Shown: positions 27,101 to 35,316 of the stretch, in pieces
Layout of the letters: every line of letters starts with the position of its first letter
Numbering within the stretch: the stretch's first letter is position 1
From: Eutrigla gurnardus
Taxonomy: Eukaryota > Chordata > Actinopteri > Perciformes > Triglidae
Assembly (NCBI GenBank): GCA_963514095.1
Contig: OY741285.1
Coordinates: 13,249,407 to 13,313,406 of the forward strand
Reading direction: 5' to 3'
DNA length: 64,000 nucleotides
Program-made: the position numbers and the translations under genes
Notes under the pieces: generated by a model
What the model was told of the DNA's origin: nothing
Databases searched by the model: none
The model's input: only the letters and a program-made list of their open reading frames with translations

Positions 27101-27640
27101 ATAATAACCGACATGTGACGCGTCTATCTGTAATAAATCCGAAGTGTCAACAGGAGGTGCTGCGACCACACGTGGCTAATCGGTCATTAAAGCTGGAAAC
27201 ACCCGCTGAGAGCCGAAACCAGAACAACCATGAAGAGCCCAGTTGAGCTCCCAGTTAAAGTCTGTGTCAGCAAACACACGGCACCGGAAGAGTGGACGGT
27301 GACACAGTCTTTGTCCGTTAAAACCTCGGTTTCGCTTTAGTCCGACGGGTCGCGGAGAAGTGTCCGGTAACCCGGCGGCGTCCGGACACGCGACCCCCGC
27401 CGCGGATACTCACCGTCTTTGGCTCCTCGTTCTTCCGCGGAAACAGCGTCGCTTCTCCCGGGGCAGACACATCTGTTCACGCTGGTAACGTGTCTTGGTC
27501 CTGCCCCGTGTAAAACATCCCAAAATACAGCCTGCCGTGCCGGAGGGAGCTCGGGTTTCACTGCGGTTCGGTCACCGCACGGACGCCCAGAGCCACATCT
27601 GGGAGCGGCCGAGTCTCGATCCTGGTGGGACTCCCACTCA
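8124..27640 (-). CDS. Unrecognised multi-exon gene (Ser-rich, basic protein), 3' end not seen
   Basis: Six coding exons with GT-AG borders agree in phase. E2 is 25092-24965 (Met at 25080, reading MSVDSDNSGVLLSL). Then come A 24590-24357, B 22935-22867, C 22044-21836, D 17110-16923 and E 8161-8124. The exit phases (2, 2, 2, 1, 0) each match the entry of the next exon. A GC-rich non-coding first exon probably ends at 27414 (acg|gtgagt). About 284 codons are visible and the model stays open after E, so further exons lie to the left or were missed. The product starts acidic, has a Ser-rich stretch in A, a basic block in B (KKRSRRVRG) and another in C (SIRKRRRL), then RKTVSVDDRLLQ and LSRLERGRKKLRGLQ in D. 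Sites such as RKTVS look like possible basophilic-kinase targets. No enzymatic domain is visible. I do not recognise the family; ankfn1 was considered because it lies near TMEM100 in human, but no ankyrin or FN3 exon was found. Real exons are likely; the name is open. Confidence 0.65.
8454..8546 (+). repeat. (TA)n microsatellite with (CA) tail
   Basis: About 40 TA units followed by a short ACACAC run. It lies just upstream, on the minus strand, of exon E. Confidence 0.95.
9360..9880 (+). repeat. AT-rich minisatellite (gtgataataacgtgatgat-like)
   Basis: About 500 bp of variants of 'cgtgatgataacgtgataat', about 10 bp per half-unit. The minus-strand frame reading Ile-Ile-Thr-Leu-Ser repeats is an artefact of it. 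Confidence 0.95.
10549..10845 (-). CDS. THAP-type zinc-finger protein (98 aa), probably transposon-related
   Basis: An uninterrupted 98-codon frame starts with Met and has the THAP C2CH pattern: CSVVGC near residues 11-16, the conserved Trp in QKRQWLHF near 36, and YVCANHF near 58-62 supplying the second Cys and His. THAP domains are DNA-binding zinc fingers found in host factors and P-element-like transposases. The C-terminal 'LVKGPYGT' occupies the place where the family usually has an AVPT(I/L)F-like motif, which is poorly matched. No other domain follows before the stop. Its lone position in an intron, antisense to nothing, suggests a mobile-element relic or a solitary domain copy; expression is unknown. 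Confidence 0.65.
   Translation of the reverse strand: MSSLRARHANCSVVGCTNQHKCLYSVPATEEQKRQWLHFIFNDNVPATVRVSLYVCANHFTSGCFSNEGQYKADIASTLTLVKGPYGTQQLNLIDDVD
10850..12290. other. No supportable gene
   Basis: Unique sequence of ordinary composition. Frames of 65-122 codons occur (for example 11558-11926 +) without splice partners, domains or composition that would support them. Confidence 0.5.
12300..12423 (+). CDS. Possible isolated internal exon, + strand
   Basis: Between an acceptor (ttaattagtgcag) and a consensus donor (caccgg|gtgagt) lies a 124-nt open segment. Entered with two bases from a previous exon, it reads KATIHVPVEEPADGEAE and ends ...ECRLASWLGHR. The composition and splice borders look genuine. 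No partner exon was found on this strand and the acceptor pyrimidine tract is weak. It lies inside an intron of the minus-strand gene. I do not recognise the product. Confidence 0.3.
12440..12530 (+). repeat. Short tandem repeat, about 20-bp unit
   Basis: Four to five copies of 'gcatgcagcggcgtggggg' with single-base changes. It starts just after the possible exon donor at 12423. A second small array (acacctggactcac) lies at 12779-12865. Confidence 0.8.
13440..13790 (+). repeat. Interspersed repeat family B, copy 1
   Basis: The segment runs from 'tcaccaagttggattcactgg' to 'gctgctccatcaatactcc'. The same order of sequence recurs at 19735-20000 (+), 55890-56215 (-) and 62875-63170 (+). No ORF, A/B box or terminal repeat was recognised. 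It is a short interspersed element or MITE of unknown class. Confidence 0.75.
13800..15030. other. No supportable gene
   Basis: AT-rich intronic sequence between exons D and E of the minus-strand gene. Nothing beyond short A/T runs is recognisable. Confidence 0.5.
15035..15265 (+). repeat. Interspersed repeat family A, copy 1 (carries CTCF-like core)
   Basis: It begins 'ttatagctgcattctctctg' and includes 'ggccaccagggggcgac' at about 15050-15066, then 'gtaaacatgagtttatggtc' and 'gtccatttacagtcaaacg'. Other copies are at 21605-21760 (-), 27845-28190 (+), 46545-46800 (-) and 47825-48065 (+). No transposase or RT is encoded, so it is non-autonomous. Confidence 0.8.
15350..16742 (+). mobile_element. 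Long interspersed element of unknown class with internal 33-bp tandem repeats
   Basis: From 'actgcgagcagtgataacg' to 'gcgctcgggccctaataag', the segment has the look of a repeat that is very abundant in spiny-rayed fish genomes (recognised from memory, not searched). Positions 15428-15595 hold about five GC-rich units (cgtccccggccaccgccacg). No ORF is intact and I see no clear terminal inverted repeats, so the class is open. Confidence 0.55.
17221..17413 (+). repeat. (CA)n microsatellite, compound
   Basis: About 190 bp of CA repeat interrupted by short CG, CT and atggacaagaac segments. It lies about 110 bp upstream, on the minus strand, of exon D of the unrecognised gene. Confidence 0.95.
17590..17790 (+). 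repeat. Interspersed repeat family C, copy 1
   Basis: It runs 'atccatcgtctaccgctta', 'ggggctggagccgatccc', 'ccagtctatcacagggcc', 'aacatgtagagacagacaac'. A second copy is at 58060-58200. Its terminal part, in reverse, is the unit of the tandem array at 30010-30890. Confidence 0.8.
18121..18212 (+). repeat. (TG)n microsatellite
   Basis: An interrupted TG run of about 90 bp. From 18215 to 19690 I see only AT-rich unique sequence without convincing exons. Confidence 0.9.
19700..20000 (+). repeat. Interspersed repeat family B, copy 2
   Basis: It shares 'aataaccagatgaaagggat', 'acgacaagctaactactttt' and 'gctgctccatcaacac' in the same order as the copy at 13440. It lies in the intron between exons C and D of the minus-strand gene. 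Confidence 0.75.
20095..20435 (+). repeat. Minisatellite, 23-bp unit
   Basis: About 14 copies of 'accaggactaaacacagga' plus a few bases, alternating with an 'aatactgg' variant. It is purely repetitive. Confidence 0.95.
20585..20740 (+). repeat. Segment homologous to the 3' flank of the SGNH-like gene
   Basis: From 'cagtttgctgtatttac' to 'tatcaacacaattccaatg', this stretch aligns by eye with 33590-33740 in the same orientation, sharing 'tttagttt', 'gattaaaataaa' and 'atcaacacaatt' landmarks. 33590-33740 lies immediately beyond the stop of the SGNH-like gene. That gene or its flank is therefore probably part of a dispersed repeat. Confidence 0.6.
21605..21760 (-). repeat. Interspersed repeat family A, copy 2 (partial)
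   Basis: It contains 'ctggtctgtttgactctaaa' and 'aacatcatgctggattgaag', the reverse complement of the family A 3' half. The CTCF-like core is not included in this partial copy. Confidence 0.7.
22640..22830 (+). repeat. Short minisatellite (ccccatacagcat)
   Basis: About seven variants of 'ggggacccccatacagcatc'. It lies between exons B and C of the minus-strand gene. Confidence 0.85.
23000..24350. other. No supportable gene (intron)
   Basis: Intron between exons A and B of the minus-strand gene, with a short GT run at about 23158-23174. No exon-like block was found on either strand. Confidence 0.5.
25105..25960 (+). repeat. Minisatellite, 40-bp unit
   Basis: More than 20 copies of a 40-bp unit containing 'agctaactggtaacactag' and 'ttgttagatagttagtctg', with internal higher-order variants that lack the gatagttagtct half. 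It begins about 12 bp upstream (minus strand) of the acceptor of exon E2, so the branch-point region of that exon sits at the array edge. Confidence 0.95.
26005..26560 (+). pseudogene. hAT (ZBED-type) transposase pseudogene fragment
   Basis: After 'TLLVDPRFK'-like sequence with a frameshift, one frame reads SNETDEAVRRLTSKC. Further on, with stops and shifts, come fragments like VEVQIYLSE, DDPLVYWERQK and a remnant of the 'ERVFSKAG...KRN' C-terminal dimerisation region (near 26465-26530). This order (DPRFK, DPLVYW, FSKAG, KRN) is that of hAT transposases. Several breaks make it dead. AATAAA follows at about 26550. Confidence 0.7.
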
Positions 27641-27720
27641 GGCACCATCAGGTCACTGGGGAGCTCGGTGGGATGGTCCGGGCAGGACTACACCCAGTCA
27701 GTGCAGACCGGTACCAGAGG
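27330..27720 (-). promoter_or_regulatory. GC/CpG-rich first-exon and promoter region of the minus-strand gene
   Basis: A CpG-dense segment contrasts with the surroundings. On the minus strand a strong donor (caaagacg|gtgagtat) is at 27414/27413. In the frame of exon E2 there is a stop upstream and no Met before the donor, so this exon would be 5' UTR and translation would start at 25080. The transcription start is not resolved. Confidence 0.45.
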
Positions 27721-27844
27721 ATCCTGATTCATGTTTGTGGGGATTAACTTTCAAGGGATTCTTCTACTGCACAAACCAAAGAGCACATGTCTTTTCTAGT
27801 AGAAGACAAGTTTCACAATAATAAAACAAAGAAAACTCCCTTAA

Positions 27845-28190
27845 AGCTGCATTCTCTCTGCTGGCCACTAGGGGGCGACTCCTCGCTGATTATATAGAAG
27901 TCTGAGAAAATGAGCCTACTTCTCTCTTGATTGATTATCTCAGTAAACATTGTAAACATGAGTTTGTCTCAGTCTCTAGTTTCAAGTCTTCTTCAACCCA
28001 ACATGATGTTCATTTAGTAAATTATGGTCCATTTAGAGTCAAACAGACCAGAAAGCAGGGGATGCTTTAGGGGCGGGGCTACCTGCTGACCAAATATGGT
28101 CACTTCAAGATGGCAACAGCCAAAATGCCGAATTCGAGGCAGGTGACGACGTCCACTTATAGACAGTCTGTGGCTTTAAGGCAATTACAT
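27845..28190 (+). repeat. Interspersed repeat family A, copy 3 (longest)
   Basis: It starts 'aaagctgcattctctctgct', carries 'ggccactagggggcgac' at about 27863-27879, and extends to 'caagatggcaacagccaaaa' and 'gtgacgacgtccactt'. That extension recurs alone at 29560-29625 and 51215-51310, so the family is longer than its other copies show. Confidence 0.8.
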
Positions 28191-30000
28191 GAATATATTA
28201 AATATTTTGCCAAAAATCATGATTATTTAAACTGTTTTCTGACTGTTTGACACCAAACTCAATATATAATCTATAGTTTCAAATGTGAGAAATATTTCGT
28301 TCATCCCATAAATTTGTCGTCAACCTGCAAGAGACAAATATTCAAATCTGAGTTGTTTGCTTTGATGTACGACATCAGTAAAACTCATTTATCATTTTAA
28401 CTTCTTTAGCTTTAGGTCAAAACATAAAAAGTTGGAAGGAAGGGGACGGAACAGGAAGGATTAAAGAACAAGGGCAAATGTGACATGAATAAAGGAAAGG
28501 ATAGACGGAGGAAAGAAGGAAAGGTATAAGAAAAGGAAGAAAGAGGGGAAAAGACCATATGAAGTGTGGAGGAGGAAAACTAGAAAAAGGAAGGAGGAAA
28601 CATCAGAAGTGTCCTGTAAACTCTCTGTCTCATTTTAAAGAGGGTTTGTTATTCTCTCTGAGCTAGAGGAGGAAATCAAACGGCTCCTTGATGTTCAACA
28701 GGAAGAGGCTGTTTGTGTTGTTAAGGATCTGCTGTAATTATCCGCAGTCCAGATAATAAACCCAAGAGAGGATCAGAGTCTCTCTGGAATCTTAAACATA
28801 GTACATTTTACCGCATTTATCCCAACATGTGGACATTGAAAGTTACTTAAGTGTTTCTACGTGTGGAGAAAATCCTCCAAAGCTAATAGGAAAATGTGTC
28901 ATCGTGAGATGAGAGGTCAGAGGTCATTCAACGAGCTGCTCTGATTGGTCTTCAGACATTTATGACCCTGCAAACGTTTGAATTCCTTAAAACCACCTCA
29001 TTTTAATATTCATTTAATGGAGAAATCATGCACATTTAGAGAAAATAATGTCTCACTTTTTAAGCAAATGTATTATATTTATAGAGGATCTTTAAGTGTG
29101 CAGTTTGTCTCAATAATGTTTTTGTTATTTCTGGATCAGTACATTTATTATGAAGAAGGTGATTTAGTATTTTTAAATATTATTATTATTAATTCAGTAA
29201 AACATGAACGGTCTTGTAAAGAAAGAAGAGAAAAATATAACTTCCTTTACAATGAAGTCTTTATATAAATGTCACACAGACATGAGAGCATACGAGATGA
29301 AATGGGGGTAAAATGGAAGAAGTGCAGGATTGCAAGTCATCTTGCAGCTGGAACAACATTTTTATTATTTATAATTTATTTGTTTTTTTTCTCTCACATC
29401 ATCATTTACAATGATTAGAAGGTCATTTTCAAATAGTTCAGGATGAAAACATTTACAAAAATAAAAAACAACAACTTGAGATGATTTAACAACGTTGAAA
29501 ATAAACACTGTAAGTAACACAAGCATATTCAAATGTAAAACCAACTGCACATGTTGCAATAATTCCAAGATGGTGACTGCTAAAATTAACCGCAGACCAC
29601 AATTCATAGGGTGACTTCACCATGACGACTGAAGAACATAAAATATTGTACTGATGACGACAGATATTTTTACATAATCCGTATGGTAACATACTGCATA
29701 CATATATAACAGTGAATTTCTGTGTAAATGACAAAAACAGTAACCGTGAATATTTAAATATTTGCAGTGTCATGGAATGGGTTTCTATGGTGACATTCAT
29801 AGAATCACTGTTTTTCTTCATTCATATGGAACGATGCACACAGTTCTTCAGAACTAATCTCCAGACTGCAAAACTTGTTTTCTCTCAAATATAAATTCAA
29901 ATCCAAACAAGACCAAAAGTCTTGAATATTTAAAGTTTTTAGTCTTTTCAGACCAAAACCAGGTCCCTGTACGGACCTGGACTACTGTTGCGTCATGTTA
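28191..30000. other. AT-rich stretch without recognisable gene
   Basis: Purine-rich sequence (28430-28600) and AT-rich unique sequence. Frames of 80-111 codons occur on both strands (28978-29268 +, 29486-29821 -), but their composition follows base content and no splice or domain signal supports them. Confidence 0.6.
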
Positions 30001-30004
30001 TAAC

Positions 30005-30930
30005 GCTGTTATTCCCATCACTGGTCTCTACATGTCAGCCCTGTGATAGACTGTTACCTGTCTGTCTCTACATGTCGGCCCTGTGATAGACTGTTACCTG
30101 TCTGTCTCTACATGTCAGCCCTGTGATAGACTGTTACCTGTCTGTCTCTACATGTCAGCCCTGTGATAGACTGTTACCTGTCTGCCTCTACATGTCAGCC
30201 CTGTGATAGACTGTTACCTGTCTGTCTCTACATGTCAGCCCTGTGATAGACTGTTACCTGTCTGTCTCTACATGTCAGCCCTGTGATAGACTGTTACCTG
30301 TCTGTCTCTACATGTCAGCCCTGTGATAGACTGTTACCTGTCTGTCTCTACATGTCAGCCCTGTGATAGACTGTTACCTGTCTGTCTCTACATGTCAGCC
30401 CTGTGATAGACTGGTTACCTGTCTGTCTCTACATGTCGGCCCTGTGATAGACTGGTTACCTGTCTGTCTCTCCATGTCTCCCTGTGATAGACTGGTTACC
30501 TGTCTGTCTCTACATGTCTCCCTGTGATAGACTGGTTACCTGTCTGTCTCTACATGTCTCCCTGTGATAGACTGGTTACCTGTCTGTCTCTACATGTCGG
30601 CCCTGTGATAGACCTGTCTGTCTCTACATGTCGGCCCTGTGATGGACTGTTTACCTGTCTGTCTCTCCATGTCTCCCTGTGATAGACTGGTTACCTGTCT
30701 GTCTCTTTATGTCAGCCCTGTGATAGACTGGTTACCTGTCTGTCTCTACATGTCAGCCCTGTGATAGACTGGTTACCTGTCTGTCTCTACATGTCAGCCT
30801 TGTGGTTACCTGTCTGTCTCTACATGTCTCCCTGTGATAGACTGGTTACCTGTCTGTCTCTACATGTCTCCCTGTGATATAGACCCTGAATACAGGATAA
30901 GCGGTAGACGATGGATGGATGGCCAGTGCT
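30005..30930 (+). repeat. Minisatellite, 40-41-bp unit, derived from repeat family C
   Basis: About 21 copies of a unit containing 'ctgtctctacatgtcagccc' and 'tgtgatagactgttacc'. The array ends at 'accctgaatacaggataagc' and 'ggtagacgatggatgg', which is the other end of family C in reverse orientation. The left part is highly homogeneous and the right part has cggccc and tctccc variants. Confidence 0.95.
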
Positions 30931-31815
30931 CGGTGCTCTTGCCCCGTGGCTCTAATAATCTCAGAACACTTCAGAACAGATCATTTTAACGAGTCCTCAT
31001 TAACATATTGACAAAAGATTTTGCATATTAACAAGTTTGCAAGTTTGTGTATTACACTTTGTTTTTTAAGTTACATTTATTTACACATAATGTGAATGAA
31101 ACTAAAATAAGGTTTTTCTTATTTCAATTTGTCAATTTGTGCAACTATTCAATCATTAATGAGCATAAATTACACTTAAGTTTTGTTTTTATATTACAGT
31201 TTTTCTCCATTGCTTTGACTCATTTCTTGAAACAGACCGGACGTTCTCAACACTCTTGGTGCTTTTGCCAAAAAAAACCTGGATGGTTCAGCACAACACC
31301 ATGGCTCACCTGCAAAAGCTCATATCTCTCCCAAAACAGTTCACTCATGTGTCAAAATCTAATTTCTTTCTCATATAAATAGTCAGTGCCCCCAAAATGC
31401 ATCATCCCTTTGGCATTGTGTAAGCACTGCAAGTCAAAATGTTTAGATGTTTTGTCACTATGGCAGAGGACAATTGAAATATCCCTCATGTCCACCACTA
31501 AGTCTTAGCCCAGTCCTTCATTGACAATGGTTACTGTACTCGTTTTTTTGTCTAGCTAACAGAATACAATTGTGTGTAAAACTGAAAAAAAAAATAGGAT
31601 ATTACGGTAAGAGTAGCCACCCGTGCCAGGTTGTCGTTCAAACATAGAATTCAAAGGACAACACTCCATTCATAATGTATGTCTTATGTATTTCTTACAG
31701 AATGAGTTACCAATGAAATTGTATTGTTGCTTTACTTTTTACCACTATTCTAATGCATCACTGAACAGTGACTGGAATACTACTGTATCCCATTGAGGTA
31801 CATTACTGCAGGGCT

Positions 31816-31818
<3 letters not shown>

Positions 31819-31890
<72 letters not shown>
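31819..31890 (+). repeat. (CA)n microsatellite
   Basis: About 36 perfect CA units inside the Tc1/mariner-like element. Confidence 0.95.
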
Positions 31891-31894
<4 letters not shown>

Positions 31895-31984
31895 TGAATA
31901 GGTAAATGCACATTTCTTGCTCTATGCACAGTGTCCAGTCCTACAGTATACAACATATAATTCAATTATTGACTGATATGAGTA

Positions 31985-32250
31985 CATACCTGTTTTCCCT
32001 GTGAAAGGTTTGGATGATGGAGGAGACTGTAGAGCGAGGCACATTAGGCTGCACTCTGCGACCTGCCTCCACCATTGTGAGACGGTGGTTGACAACATGG
32101 TCTATAATTGTGGCCCGAATTTCATCCGGGACAACATGGTGTCTTCGTGCTCCTCGGCCTCTTCCCCCTATTCCACCACCACGCACCCTTACTCCTCTTC
32201 CTCTTCTTCTTCATGGAGCAGGCAGTTGCCCTTGTTCATTTGCTTGGCCA
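31985..32250 (-). pseudogene. Tc1/mariner-like transposase, N-terminal DNA-binding exon (broken)
   Basis: Reading from a Met near 32250 gives MEAPGQANEQGQLPAP, then an in-frame stop. It resumes with an Arg/Gly-rich stretch and the helix-turn-helix part (EIRATIIDHVVNHRLTMVEA, then PRSTVSSIIQTF). A donor-like aaacag|gtatgt follows at about 31998, which suggests the family has an intron here. I recognise this as the common fish transposase with a Gly/Arg-rich N-terminus. The stop and the lack of a catalytic DDE region make it inactive. Confidence 0.7.
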
Positions 32251-32899
32251 GGTGCCTCCATGTTCAGAAATGGTACTGGTCCTGGTCAACCTTTATATAT
32301 ATACTGTATATGTTTGGCAGCATTCACAATCATAGACAGCACCTGTCAGGTAACTAAACATACGGTTTGATTGGTCATCTGAGATGAGTGAAACTCCTCC
32401 TTCGTTAGTCAAGTTCTAGTTTCACCTGACTGTCAATTACTGTACTCAATTTATCAAATGTTCCAAGAGATTCATATATGGTATTCATGGTATTATGTTC
32501 TTGACTAATTTTGACAATTGATCAGACTATTGTGCAAGTGATGACTTACACAATGAAATGATGCTGACATGCTTAGCAGAGAACAACCATTAGACTGAGA
32601 ATCGACAATCAGTTTAGATCAACAAGATCTATTCACCTGGAAATTGTGCTAAATGTAGTCTACCTGTACTTAATCATTTGCAAAGATGTAATGAGATATT
32701 GAGACATGTACTAAGACAATTGCAATTTGATGAAATGAATGAGAAATGCAATTCTGTTGTGGACAATTGCCAAGTGGTTTGGAGATTTGTCCATGTTGTT
32801 TTGAGAATGTAATTTCTGTTTCAAGAAAAGAGCCAAACCAATGGAGAAAAACTGTAATAAATATATATACATGCAAACACCATTCTATATCCATCCTTG

Positions 32900-33740
32900 T
32901 GAACCTCAGCGCTCACAGGGAGAGGAATGAAGGACGACACAGCGTTGTTTGGGGTTCAGAGCGTTTATTTTTGCTCGCACAAAACATGGCTCAACGTAAC
33001 AAAAACAGAACATTGATGGATTGAATACAGTTAGATGAGATGTTTACAACATTAATACACAACCAAACCATCATAAATACACCAGGGGTGGACAGCAAGA
33101 TAGAGAAAAAACAAACAAACAAAAAAACAAAATGTAAATAAATATTTTATAAAGCTTACAAAGATCATACGTTTTAACAGCTTTTTTTAGTCTCACAATC
33201 ACAGAGGGAGGAGATATATTGACCAACATATGCAGACAGTTCCAGGAAGTTTGGCTTCTTACCAGAAAATTTAGACTTATGTTTGAAAGATTTGGATAAA
33301 ATAATTAACAAATTAATCATATAAAACTGAGAATTTAGAATTTAAAACTGAAGCATTTTAAATGAGATCTCTTTGACCTTGTTGGCTAAAAAAACGTAAT
33401 AAAAACTAATACCCGAAGGCACAGCATCAAAAACAATAGAAAAATCCTTGGATGTAACAGGGATTCCATACCGTTGCATAAATTCAATATAACTGTAAAG
33501 ACGCCCATGTTGGTCAAACAACTGACTCAGTAAAAGTATATTGTTATCAAACCATTGTTGGAGGAAAATAGATTTGTTTTTGTGTTCTGTTTGACTGTTT
33601 GCTGTATTTACGTTTCATTTGTGGTTTTAGTTTTGTTTTTGTCAAGTTTGTAAGATGATTGAAATAAAAAAAATAAAAAATAACATTCTATTATTATCAT
33701 CACTGTCCACACACATGTATCAACACAATTACAATTATTA
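32900..33740. other. AT-rich flank of the SGNH-like gene
   Basis: Positions 33590-33740 match 20585-20740. The rest, down to about 32900, is AT-rich with A-runs and could hold the 3' UTR of the minus-strand gene. The terminal structure of any larger element was not found. Confidence 0.45.
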
Positions 33741-34773
33741 GACTACTTCAGGAGTCTTCTTGGAAGCCACGCCTACGACGACGCCTCCTACGACGACGCT
33801 TCCTACGATGATCCACGTTCTAAATGTAGAAAAGCGACAAAACAAAGACGTATTGAAAACAGAGCTCCTTTTTGACATCAGGAAAAACATCATTAAAAAG
33901 TGGAAACTTTACAACATGGCATAAAAAAACAGATCTCATTTAAATGCTAATTACCCGTTGGCCTTCTGGAGCTGCAGTGGAGTCCACGGGGGCACTGAGG
34001 TCCGCAGGCACGAGCCGGTCCGTGGACTCCAGCATCTCCGAGCTGAACCGGACAGGAGTGGGGGGGGGGGTGGAACACACGCCCTGTGAAATAAAAACAC
34101 AGAAAGACTATTAGTGGAAATGTTTCATCAAAAACAAAGCATCCATACAGTCAAACATATACACATTTTTCAATTAAAACGTAATCAAAAATAACAAACC
34201 GTGTGAACCACCCTCCTCTTCCCAGCACCTGTGGACTGGCCAAGTCCCTCAGGTCGCTTCCTCTGTAATGACGGACGGAACAGTTTGGATCAAAAAGTGG
34301 CCTTTCATCGTCATGACAGTAAACTGATTTAAAATATGACATTTTCCAAATAGTCTCAACCACACAAGTCTTACCTTCCTGTCCTGTCCAACTAAGGTCC
34401 AGCGTTGGGCCAGCGGGGCAGGGGCGACGTCGTCCATCACGACCGGCTGGGGACGGCGACGCTGGGCTGGAGGCGATCTCCGGGGGGGAACCACGGGCGG
34501 CGGCGGGGGGGGGCTCCAACTGACAGCAGCCAGAGAGAGACAAAGACAGCCAAGAGGTCACAGGTGTCCCTCTATAGAGGGTGTCCCTCTATAAAGTGCA
34601 ACACATGGCGGCGTGCGGTCAGGCAGGTGCTGCCTCGCTGCCATTTAGCTCCAACAAACTCAACTCTCAAACTCATTCTCTGAACAAGCGATACAGTAGC
34701 TACACATGGTAATGTATCTAGAGGCACTTATTTCAAGATTACCGCTCTGATCGCCATCTATACTTTCACTCTT

Positions 34774-35316
34774 TTGGCGAATTCTGTACGGCCGTGTTTC
34801 AATACTACAATCAATCAACGCACGGGGAATGACAACAGCTGTTCCAAACTTTTTGAGCTCCCTTTGTTCTGTGGATATACTGCTGACATATGTTTGCCTG
34901 CCGGAAATGTTGCTTTGTATTGGAAAGTCCTTAACAACGGAAAAGCGACCATCCCAAATACTACTTTTTCAAATAAAACGACTACGCGCAAGGCTCCCCA
35001 ACTACTGCGGAAACTCTCTGGCTACCTGTTGTTTACCCTTCTGCTTGCGGGAGATGTTCATCTTAATCCCGGGCCAATCGAAGGAGATATGTGTCCAGAT
35101 TACCATCGAGATGCGGAGAATATCCATCACTATCCTGAGATGGATTTTACGCCAGGGTATGAGTTTGCTGTTTTAAACAACAATCTGCTTGAAACCGAAG
35201 CCGCCAGTGTGGGTGAGTTTACACTGACTTCACTACACCACCAGCGGAGATTTTACCGTGCGCTACGACACCATGCAAGGAAAATCATGTGCAATACATT
35301 AATTGTAGATCAATAA
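34774..35316 (+). CDS. LINE first ORF with 2A-like motif (180 aa)
   Basis: A 180-codon frame. Residues 84-93 are Leu-rich and are followed by GDVHLNPGP (Asp94 to Pro101, DNA 35053-35076), the same place where many CR1/L2-type elements carry a 2A-like peptide. Canonical 2A has Glu where this has His, so ribosome skipping may be weak or lost. The frame overlaps the start of the RT frame by 28 bp in another register. It may be a separate ORF1 or the N-terminus of one ORF now shifted. No RNA-binding zinc knuckle is visible. Confidence 0.7.
   Translation: MANSVRPCFNTTINQRTGNDNSCSKLFELPLFCGYTADICLPAGNVALYWKVLNNGKATIPNTTFSNKTTTRKAPQLLRKLSGYLLFTLLLAGDVHLNPGPIEGDMCPDYHRDAENIHHYPEMDFTPGYEFAVLNNNLLETEAASVGEFTLTSLHHQRRFYRALRHHARKIMCNTLIVDQ

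Larger units (their letters stand above)
31194..32857 (-). mobile_element. Tc1/mariner-like element with TA target duplication
   Basis: Inverted termini of about 43 bp start ttacagtttttctccattg at 31194 and match the reverse complement ending at 32857 with about four mismatches. TA lies immediately outside both ends (31192-31193 and 32858-32859). The 1,664-bp interior carries a minus-strand transposase N-terminus and a (CA) microsatellite (about 31819-31890). The catalytic part is absent or unrecognisable, so the copy is non-autonomous. Confidence 0.8.

Noticed and set aside
30005..30930. CRISPR-like regular array
   Set aside because: Units are contiguous without unique spacers and derive from an interspersed repeat; the DNA is eukaryotic.
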